Shown: positions 1 to 5,032 of the stretch, piece after piece
Numbering within the stretch: the stretch's first letter is position 1
Layout: each line of letters begins with the position of its first letter
NCBI GenBank assembly: GCA_964415445.1
Contig: CAYQAE010000016.1
Coordinates: forward strand, 1 to 5,032
Source: CAYQAE01 sp964415445 [NCBI: uncultured archaeon]
GTDB taxonomy: Archaea; CAYQAE01
Direction of reading: 5' to 3'
DNA: 5,032 bases
Made by a program: the position numbers and the translations under genes
Notes under the pieces: model-generated
Database searches by the model: none
Told to the model about the DNA's origin: nothing
What the model saw: the letters and a program-made list of their open reading frames with translations, nothing else

Positions 1-602
1 CCATCACCATCAGTATCAATAATTAATGGATTTGAACCTTCATTTTTCTCTATATTATCGTTGATACCATCTCCATCTGTATCAGAATTTTTTGGATTTG
101 TACCAGATTCCATTTCTTCGCCATCACTTATTCCATCTCCATCAGTGTCTGAATTTGTCGCATTTAATCCTTCATTGATTTCTTCTAAATCAGATAATCC
201 ATCACCGTCTGTATCATTTAATCCCAAATCAGTATTTAAATCATATTCAGCGCTATCGTTTAATCCATCATTATCTGAATCAGAATCAAATAAATTAGTT
301 TGTCCATCATTATCTGGGTCTGAATCCCATTCATCACCCCAATATTCTAATTCATCTCCATCACTTAGACCATCGTGATCTGTATCATTATTGGTAACAT
401 TTGTAAAATATGTAAATAATTCAGCACTATCATTTAATCCATCGTTATCAGAATCAGGATTTGTTGGGTCGGTAGAATATTGATGAATTTCATCTCCATC
501 ACTAATTCCATCACCATCTGAATCATTGTTTTGAGGACTACTTCCATACCAATCTTCTAAAGCATTAATTAATCCATCACCATCTGGATCTGCAGTTAAA
601 TT
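1..602 (-). repeat. Thrombospondin type-3 calcium-binding repeat array, ten units, continuing past the left edge
   Basis: Residues 1477-1676 hold ten acidic D-x-D-x-D-G loops with first Asp at about 1481, 1503, 1526, 1549, 1571, 1584, 1606, 1628, 1650 and 1672, mostly followed by L/I-x-D-x-x-E. The period is 22-23 residues (66-69 bp) except between the fifth and sixth, which are 13 apart. On the plus strand this appears as recurring ccatcNccatcNgtatc words. The motif matches the bacterial/archaeal TSP3 family, in which the Asp side chains bind calcium and stiffen a rod. Three units at the C-terminal end read S-D-T-D-G-D-G or I-D-T-D-G-D-G almost identically, so that end is the most homogeneous. 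The last unit is cut by the window edge in the middle of a Gly codon. Confidence 0.95.
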
Positions 603-3600
603 CTGTATGTTATATGTGTGGGTAGAATTTGTAATATTTAATAGATCTTTTGCAGTAAGATTGAATAAAAGTTCTGTGCTCTCATTTAGTCCGCCTGGAA
701 TATTAATACTAAAATCAAAAATATCTCCAAATTTACTCGGATCTTTAAGAATATCAGATGTAATTCCATCTTTTTTTAATTGATAAAATAATTCAATTGA
801 AGATTCATTGAGACCTGCATATAAATCAAAGATTTTCATTGAAATTACAATGTTTTCATTTGTGGGAATATATACTAAAGAGTCTAATTCAAATAAAGGT
901 CCCTTTGTATCTTTGTAAAATGTAAATGTGAATGAATTATTTTCATATATATTTTTTGCATCATCAAATACTTTGAAATATAAAATATGTTTTCCATCAT
1001 CTAAATTATCCCATTCAGTTTGAAGAAGATTAAAATTATCTTCATATCTTTTTATAGATGTGTCATCTGAGAAAATAAGAGTCCATCCTGTAGTATTGTT
1101 ACCTGAAGGAGTATTTGAGTCTATTTTATAGTATGCCTTATCTAATGCAACCTCATCATAAAAATCAATATCTAAAGTTGGATTTGATTTAAAAGATTGA
1201 TTTTGTAGTGTTTTAATTTCAAAATATGGCATTTTAGTATCTTTGTAAAATAACCAGAAAAAATCATTTCCATCTATAATATGGCCGAATTTATCCCAAC
1301 ATTTAAAGTATACTACATGTAAACCTTCAGGAGAATCATTCCATGTATTAAAATCCATTAAAAAATCATCTAAATAAAGCATATTATTATAATCAATAAA
1401 TAACGGAGTCCAACCCGTAGTTTTATTTCCTTCAGGTTCATAAGAATCAATTTTGTAATAAGCACTATCTAGGGCACAAGTATCAATAAAATCAATATCC
1501 ATTTTTGGAGTCTCGTTATAAAATTGTGCGCTATCTGTATTTATCATAATAATTGGAATTTCAGTATCTTTGAAAAATTGCCAAGTGACTAGATTATAGT
1601 TTCCAACATCATCTTCTGCATAAAAATAAATTGTATGTGTTCCTTCTGATAGAGAAGACCAATTTGAATCAGATATTCCCCATGTGTTATTTTCCCATAT
1701 GTTATTTGTTAAATTTTTAAATAGAAAATACCACTCTTTATTATCAAATTTATATTTTGCAAAGCTTAAGTTAAAATTGTCTTCAAATCTAATATTAATT
1801 ATAGGGGATATATTATAGTATTGTCCTTGTGATTCAGATATAGAATCCATAGTTGGTTTTGAATGATCGAATCTGAACTTAAAATATTTATATGTCAATC
1901 TACCTAAACTATCATTTGTCCAAACATCAATATAGTAGTATCCATTATGATAAGAACAATCTATATCATGAGGATATTCTAAAGTATAATTATCTGATCC
2001 ATTGTTAAACCACACTTTATCTAAGGTAGTATCTACAATATCTAGATCAATTAATGGAGAATTTGTAAATGATTCATTTTCAGGAGATATCAAAGTTATA
2101 GTAGGATATATCCGATCAAAAATAAATATATATGAAGTAATATTTACATTATTTGCTGAATCGTTTGTTCCGACAGTTAATTCATATCTATCTTCTTTAT
2201 CTAAGGATGCAGAAATATTGAAAACACCATCAGAGAAATTTTGTATAGTTTCTTCTTCATTATTCCAATAATACCATACTTTATCAATTCCTACATAATC
2301 ATCTAAAATTGATAGATTTATCCATGTTGTATTTGTTGAAGAATTATTTGTAGGGTTTATAATTTCAATTGTTGGTGTTACATGATCAAATATAAATTCA
2401 AAATATTTATAGGAGACATTTCCTAAAGAGCTATTTGCCCATATCTGGATTTTATATTCTCCTTCATAATGTGAAGAGTCTATATCATATGGTGCATCTA
2501 GGCTATAATTCCCTGATCCATTATTAAACCAAACTTGATCAAGGCCAGAGAAAACATCTGCCACTGATAAATCTAGCCAATTTGCATTGGTAGTTGAATT
2601 ATTTGTTGGTAAATTAAGTAAAATTGCTGGTTTCATTTTATAAAGTGATTTAACTTCCGCATTTGATAATGTACGATTATAAATGTGAACTTCATCAATT
2701 AAACCATTCCATAAATCAGAAGCACCTCCTCCATCGTGTCTTCTTCCAATTCTCCAACCATTTGTTCCAGAAGGCAAATCTCTATTGATATCGCCAGATA
2801 CAGCAACTTGAACACCATCTCTGTAAATTTTTATAAAATGACCATCATATGTCGCTGCAACATGAATCCATTGGTTAAGAGAAAAATTTGCATCTTCAGA
2901 AATTTTTCTCCAACTTCCATCATAAAAACCAGCACTTAAAGCATGATTTGAACCTTCTAAAAACAATTCAAATTCAACATTACCATCACCAGTATACGCT
3001 TCACTTATTATACCTCTATATACACTAGATTCAAAAAGTGTCCTCGAATAAACCCATGCTGAAACAGTTATTTGGTTTTCTATCTTTTTTGATAAAACAT
3101 TTTCTACTGTTATATAATCATCTTCACCGCTAAAATTAAGTGTATTTTCGACTTTTCCTGCTACCCAATTTGATGAATCCATATTATTTAAAAATCCATC
3201 ATTAACGTATCCCGAACTATCATATGCGACATTTCCTATGTCTTCATCAAATTTTAGATGTAATAATAAACTAGAATCATCTGAGATATGCATAACAAAT
3301 TTTAAATCATTATATTGATCAATTTGTACTAAAGTAGAATTATATATTCCTATTGAGGGGCGTTCAGCAATTACATTATAATATATTCCTGATGTAATAT
3401 TAACTCTAGTTGTTCTATTTTGAAAATATTCTAAAATTTTAAAATCAACATTTCCTTTTCTATCAGTATATCCAGAACAAATTGTATCTCCTGAAGTTTC
3501 ATTTATAATCTTAATTGAAACATTAAGTGAATACATCAGATTTGATACAACATTTATTTTAGTAGTCCAATATTTATTTATATAACCTTCAGTTGTATTA

Positions 3601-5032
3601 TCAAAATCGGCAGTTGAGAAATTACTATTTATTATTGATATATTTTCATTTGAATCAAAATAAATATCGCTATTTGAATTATTATATATCTGAGAATTTT
3701 CTAAAGTGAATTTTGAGCTATTTACATAAATCCCATATTTTCCATTTGTAATTTCAAATCCATTTATTTTTACATCATCTGCTGTAATATTTATAGCAGG
3801 TTTTTCATTTGTTCCATTAATTATAGGTTTTATAGAACTATATGCTACTAAATTAATAGATTTATTTATATTTATGTTTTCATTGTATATGCCGGATTTT
3901 ACATAAATAGTTGAGCCTTCTTTTGCATTATTTATTGCATCTTGGATTGTGGCATATTCATTAGGAACGTAGTATCCATACAGTGATTTTATTTCTGTAG
4001 AAGATAATGCTCTTTTATAAATCCTAACATCATCAATTATTGCTCTTGCTTGGTCTCCACCTGAATCTGCAGTATCATATCTTGCTGCAACAGAAACATA
4101 AGAATTCGATGTACTTCCAGAAATCCCATATTCTATATTTCTTTGAACTCCATCTAAATAAAATTTAGCTACTGAATCATGTATTATACCTACCCAATGA
4201 TGCCAACTACCCGAAGGAGGATTTTCACCTCTTACTGATACAATTTTTCCATCATAAGTCCTAAATCCATAATGTAAACTATCATCATCCCAATATAAAG
4301 CAATAGAATTTCCGCCGCTACCATCTTGCACATCGATATATCTCTCCCAACTATTTCTAGCGTTTCCTGTAATATATATCCATGCAGAAAGCGTAATAGT
4401 ATTTAAACCTGAAGGGACAACAATTGTATCTGTTTTTACATAATCATTATTTCCATCAAATTCTAGTGCTTTTGCAAATCTTCCATTTACTAAATCTGTA
4501 TTTGGATCCATATTTTTTAATACTGCATCTATTTGATTTTGTGAATCATCATATGCCTTATCCCTTAGTACTTCATCAAATTTCAAAAAGAAATTTAAGC
4601 TAGGATCATCTAAAATAGGCTGAAAAAACGTAAAAACGCTATTTGGGGCGATATGTGCAACTGTGCTATTATATATCTCACAAGGGGTATATTCAACAGT
4701 AATATTATAATCTCCTTCTGGAGTTTTATATATTTTATCTGTTCTATTTTGCCAAAATTCATAATATACAAGTCGGACAAATCCATCTTCATCTGTATAC
4801 CCTGAACATATTTCTTCGTCTGTTGATATATCTGAAATAGTTACTAAAACATCCCACAGGTATCCTGAATTTGACATAACATATAAATCAGTATGTGAAT
4901 AATGCAAAATAGCACCTTTTGCATAAGGATCAAAATCGATTGTTGAATAATTTGTATCCAATAAAGTAGTATTAAATGAATTATTTATGAAAATATCATA
5001 GTTATTATTGTGAATATAGCAGTTAGAAATAG
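1..5032 (-). CDS. Giant multidomain surface protein (beta-helix / LamG / Ig-like / TSP3), internal fragment open at both ends
   Basis: The minus-strand frame with codons on plus-strand bases 3-5 through 5028-5030 is open across the entire window. Translating every codon by hand gave 1,676 residues and no stop. Domains in order are: beta-helix tail (1-34), CNA-B-like sandwich (35-136), LamG (143-353), beta-helix (354-477), CNA-B-like sandwich (478-580), LamG (586-798), seven Ig-like repeats (801-1476) and ten TSP3 repeats (1477-1676). All are extracellular types. About 65 N-X-S/T sequons, few cysteines (C4, C75, C117, C518, C1025, C1185, C1244) and low Lys/Arg support an exported, probably N-glycosylated product. 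No hydrophobic segment long enough for a membrane anchor is present, so signal peptide and anchor must lie outside. The likely role is adhesion, ligand binding or surface-layer structure; the ligand cannot be read from the sequence. The existence of the gene is near certain, the archaeal assignment is inference, and no specific gene name can be given. Confidence 0.97.
603..899 (-). repeat. Divergent Ig-like domain R7 joining the repeats to the TSP3 array
   Basis: Residues 1378-1476 keep the P-L-F-E-L start but lack the Y-Y-K-I-D and K-D-T landmarks. A strand pair G-L-N-E-S-S-I-E-L-F-Y-Q-L (1406-1418) and G-L-N-E-S-T-E-L-L-F-N-L (1447-1458) is visible. This is the G-x-x-x-S-S-I-x-L-F-Y-x-L type of beta-sandwich often found as the last Ig-like domain of such stalks. 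It passes into the TSP3 array with N-L-T-A-D-P-D-G-D-G and no linker. Several sequons (N1408, N1449, N1457, N1465, N1468, N1477) cluster here. Confidence 0.7.
900..1229 (-). repeat. Ig-like/FN3-like repeat R6 (long class)
   Basis: Residues 1268-1377 carry L-D-K-A-Y-Y-K-I-D-S (1296-1305), N-N-T-T-G-W-T-L-I-F (1311-1320), D-D-G-K-H-I-L-Y-F-K-V-F-D (1344-1356) and the boundary F-Y-K-D-T (1371-1375). The unit is 110 residues and lines up with R5 at a spacing of 109, through both conserved blocks. It is free of cysteine. Confidence 0.85.
1230..1556 (-). repeat. Ig-like/FN3-like repeat R5 (long class)
   Basis: Residues 1159-1267 carry L-D-S-A-Y-Y-K-I-D-S (1187-1196), N-K-T-T-G-W-T-P-L-F (1202-1211), S-P-E-G-L-H-V-V-Y-F-K-C-W-D (1233-1246) and the boundary F-Y-K-D-T (1261-1265). 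It pairs closely with R6. Two cysteines, C1185 and C1244, sit in the same domain and could form a disulfide; R6 has Ala and Val at the matching places (D-E-V-A-L-D and Y-F-K-V-F-D), so the bond would be specific to this copy. Confidence 0.85.
1557..1856 (-). repeat. Ig-like/FN3-like repeat R4 (long class)
   Basis: Residues 1059-1158 begin P-T-M-D-S-I-S and carry an A-K-Y-K-F-D core (1091-1096). They end with the familiar L-S-E-G-T-H-T-I-Y-F-Y-A-E-D-D-V-G-N strand pair (1127-1144) and the boundary F-F-K-D-T (1152-1156). The 100-residue length and the K-D-T boundary put it with R5 and R6, distinct from the short F-D-x-x-x-P class of R1-R3. The G-x-H-x-I-Y-F-x-A-x-D-x-x-G-N pattern is common in Ig-like spacer repeats of archaeal surface proteins. 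Confidence 0.85.
1857..2105 (-). repeat. Ig-like/FN3-like repeat R3
   Basis: Residues 976-1058 open with P-T-I-T-L-I-S-P-E-N-E-S, carry L-D-K-V-W-F-N-N-G-S (1003-1012) and end Y-K-Y-F-K-F-R-F-D-H (1047-1056). The unit is 83 residues. It is nearly co-linear with R1 at a spacing of 173 residues, and the similarity is visible in the DNA too: plus-strand 1995-2022 resembles 2514-2541. One cysteine (C1025) lies in the P-H-D-I-D-C strand. Confidence 0.8.
2106..2375 (-). repeat. Ig-like/FN3-like repeat R2
   Basis: Residues 886-975 open with P-T-I-E-I-I-N-P-T-N-N, carry a G-I-D-K-V-W-Y-Y-W core (914-922), a Y-E-L-T-V-G-T-N-D strand (949-957) and end I-F-I-F-D-R (968-973). Length is 90 residues. It is heavily furnished with sequons (N895, N896, N900, N905, N931, N938, N956, N963). 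No cysteines are present. Confidence 0.8.
2376..2630 (-). repeat. Ig-like/FN3-like repeat R1
   Basis: Residues 801-885 follow the last LamG strand. The unit opens with P-A-I-L-L-N-L-P-T-N-N, has a G-L-D-Q-V-W-F-N-N-G-S core (828-838) and ends Y-K-Y-F-E-F-I-F-D-H (874-883). It is about 85 residues and belongs to the short class with R2 and R3. It resembles R3 far more than R2, with W-F-N-N-G-S and P-x-D-I-D in the same positions. The likely role is a rigid spacer. Confidence 0.8.
2637..3275 (-). other. Domain: LamG / concanavalin-A-like jellyroll (LamG_3 type), copy B
   Basis: Residues 586-798 form a textbook LamG_3 domain: L-L-L-H-L-K-F-D-E (588-596), A-Y-D-S-S-G-Y-V-N-D-G (602-612), V-S-A-W-V-Y (656-661), N-Q-W-I-H-V-A-A-T-Y-D-G (719-730), I-Y-R-D-G-V-Q-V (735-742), then the closing L-I-D-E-V-H-I-Y-N-R-T-L-S and E-V-K-S-L-Y (777-797). 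It is closer to the family consensus than copy A; the A-A-T-Y-D-G strand, for example, is V-G-I-I-H-D in copy A. Sequons are present at N632, N715 and N785. Carbohydrate or protein binding is the usual role of this family; the specificity is unknown. The Ig-like repeats begin directly after it. Confidence 0.95.
3291..3599 (-). other. Domain: CNA-B / carboxypeptidase-regulatory-like beta-sandwich, copy B
   Basis: Residues 478-580 are the counterpart of residues 35-136 at a constant offset of 442-443 residues. Shared landmarks are V-S-N (494-497 region), I-C-S-G-Y-T-D (517-523), the E-Y-F-Q-N-R-T segment (534-540) and G-I-Y-N-S-T-L-V (561-568). The G-Y-T-D-R-K-G-N-V hairpin (520-528) keeps the G-x-T-D-x-x-G-x-V pattern of CNA-B/CarboxypepD-regulatory domains. 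By eye about a third of residues are identical between the copies. This copy has more sequons (N478, N503, N510, N538, N544, N564) and lacks the second cysteine of copy A. Confidence 0.65.
3600..3971 (-). other. Domain: short right-handed beta-helix (NosD / pectate-lyase-like repeats), copy B
   Basis: Residues 354-477 start with the classic entry of NosD-type beta-helices: Y-A-T-I-Q-D-A-I-N-N-A (359-369), then G-S-T-I-Y-V-K-S-G-I-Y-N-E-N-I (373-387). PbH1-like coils follow: V-K-I-N-G-F-E-I-T-N (420-429), G-I-Y-V-N-S-S (433-439) and L-E-N-S-Q-I-Y-N-N-S (443-452). The domain is only about 120 residues, much shorter than typical pectin-lyase-fold enzymes. No catalytic lyase or hydrolase residues can be picked out, so a structural or carbohydrate-binding role is more likely than an enzymatic one. 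The domain sits between two LamG-containing blocks and opens the second tandem module. Confidence 0.85.
3972..4604 (-). other. Domain: LamG / concanavalin-A-like jellyroll (LamG_3 type), copy A
   Basis: Residues 143-353 carry the standard landmarks of archaeal and bacterial LamG_3 domains in order: an F-L-K-F-D-E entry strand (148-153), an A-Y-D-D-S segment (159-163), A-L-E-F-D-G-N-N-D-Y-V (188-198), L-S-A-W-I-Y (214-219), a central W-H-H-W (276-279), F-Y-L-D-G-V-Q (290-296), and the closing I-D-D-V-R-I-Y-K-R-A-L-S with E-I-K-S-L-Y (332-351). LamG_3 domains in surface proteins often bind glycans or proteins. This copy has no N-X-S/T sequon at all, unlike most of the rest of the protein, which may leave its surface unglycosylated. 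The ligand is unknown. The domain is followed directly by the next beta-helix. Confidence 0.92.
4623..4928 (-). other. Domain: CNA-B / carboxypeptidase-regulatory-like beta-sandwich, copy A
   Basis: Residues 35-136 show the pattern of a small prealbumin-like sandwich: an opening V-L-V-T-I strand, a G-Y-T-D-E-D-G-F-V turn at about 77-85 (the usual G-x-T-D-x-x-G-x-V hairpin of CNA-B and CarboxypepD-regulatory domains), then a Y-N-I-T-V strand at 108-112. The matching domain at residues 478-580 shares I-C-S-G-Y-T-D, F/W-Q-N-R-T and I-Y-N-S-T. C75 and C117 are both present here and could form a disulfide, while copy B keeps only the first (C518). Such domains usually act as spacers in surface proteins. 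The fold is inferred from pattern; no binding function can be assigned. Confidence 0.65.
4929..5032 (-). other. Domain: C-terminal end of a right-handed beta-helix (module copy A, truncated by the window edge)
   Basis: Residues 1-34 carry Asn-rich, alternating short hydrophobic strands (C-Y-I-H-N-N-N, Y-D-I-F-I-N-N-S), typical of PbH1/NosD-type parallel beta-helix coils. They align with residues 443-477 of the complete second beta-helix: I6 matches I448, D12 matches D455, and F33-D34 match F476-D477. The first coils of this domain should therefore lie just beyond the right edge of the window. On its own the fragment would be weak evidence; the alignment to the second copy makes the call. Confidence 0.75.

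Larger units (their letters stand above)
2637..5032 (-). repeat. Tandem duplication of a ~443-residue module (beta-helix + sandwich + LamG); copy A partial, copy B complete
   Basis: Copy A (3972-5032, residues 1-353) and copy B (2637-3971, residues 354-798) share the same domain order. Landmarks lie at nearly constant distance: I6/I448, F33/F476, I74/I517 (I-C-S-G-Y-T-D), Y120/Y563, F151-E153/F594-E596, Y197/Y639, W217/W659 and D333/D779, with offsets of 442-446 residues (about 1,330 bp). Divergence is high at both protein and DNA level, so the duplication is old. Copy A lacks about 90 N-terminal residues, which should lie within roughly 270 bp past the right edge. Confidence 0.85.

Noticed and set aside
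61-378. Plus-strand open frame of 105 codons, rich in Ser and Pro
   Set aside because: It is the antisense shadow of the TSP3 array: its repeated P-S-P-S-V-S words are the complement of the Asp/Gly calcium loops.
1-600. Regular short repeats that could suggest a CRISPR array or a non-coding satellite
   Set aside because: The 66 bp period matches 22 codons and the variable bases respect the coding frame of TSP3 repeats; there are no constant repeats with unique spacers.
1378-1456. Not DNA coordinates but residues: G-L-N-E-S-S-I-E-L-F-Y and G-L-N-E-S-T-E-L-L-F-N in R7 (DNA about 660-815) as an internal repeat
   Set aside because: The two strands fall at different places within a single Ig-like fold and the flanking residues do not align, so chance or strand-level similarity is more likely than duplication.
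2002-2271. Plus-strand open frame of 89 codons
   Set aside because: It lies opposite Ig-like repeats R2 and R3, whose minus-strand frame is unbroken and domain-matched; the plus-strand peptide shows no recognisable motif.
2736-2939. Plus-strand open frame of 67 codons
   Set aside because: It lies opposite the most conserved part of LamG copy B, and the translated peptide has no family features.
3640-3720. AT-rich stretches resembling TATA boxes or archaeal promoters
   Set aside because: They lie inside the open frame and encode Asn/Ile/Tyr-rich beta-helix coils; such words are common by chance at this base composition.
4610-4792. Minus-strand open frame of 60 codons with a hydrophobic look
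   Set aside because: It is in a different phase from the long frame and overlaps the sandwich copy A coding region; the hydrophobicity comes from AT-rich codons read out of phase.

Overview
The whole window is the inside of one very large protein-coding gene on the minus strand. The frame whose codons occupy plus-strand bases 3-5, 6-8 and so on to 5028-5030 has no stop codon anywhere. It translates into 1,676 consecutive residues of recognisable domain sequence. Neither the start nor the stop of the gene is present, so no promoter, ribosome binding site or terminator can be called. There is no intergenic DNA. Residue numbers below count from the first complete codon at the right-hand edge (5028-5030), because the gene reads right to left.

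From N- to C-terminus, which is high to low coordinate, the layout is as follows. First comes the tail of a right-handed beta-helix, a small CNA-B/carboxypeptidase-regulatory-like beta-sandwich and a LamG/concanavalin-A-like domain (3972-5032). The same three-domain order then appears again in complete form: short beta-helix, beta-sandwich, LamG (2637-3971). After that come seven Ig-like/FN3-like beta-sandwich repeats (603-2630). Last is an array of ten thrombospondin type-3 calcium-binding repeats (1-602) that runs off the left edge. The two N-terminal blocks are a divergent tandem duplication: matching landmarks sit 442-446 residues apart along the whole unit.

The composition fits a secreted cell-surface or adhesin-type protein. 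Every visible domain is an extracellular type. There are about 65 N-X-S/T sequons by hand count, only seven cysteines, very few Arg and Lys, and many Asp, Asn, Ser, Thr and Tyr. The DNA is AT-rich (roughly 30% GC by eye) and Arg is encoded mostly by AGA/AGG. This mix of NosD-like beta-helix, LamG, Ig-like repeats ending in F-x-x-D-x-x-x-P or Y-K-D-T, and TSP3 repeats is most familiar from giant surface proteins of uncultivated archaea (Asgard/Lokiarchaeia-like, DPANN or methanogen-related). That placement is inference; a bacterial source cannot be excluded from this window.

A plausible role is a glycosylated stalk: paired beta-helix/LamG binding modules facing outward, an Ig-like spacer, and a calcium-stiffened TSP3 segment nearer the C-terminal anchor. 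Anchor and signal peptide would both lie outside the window. The ligand is unknown.
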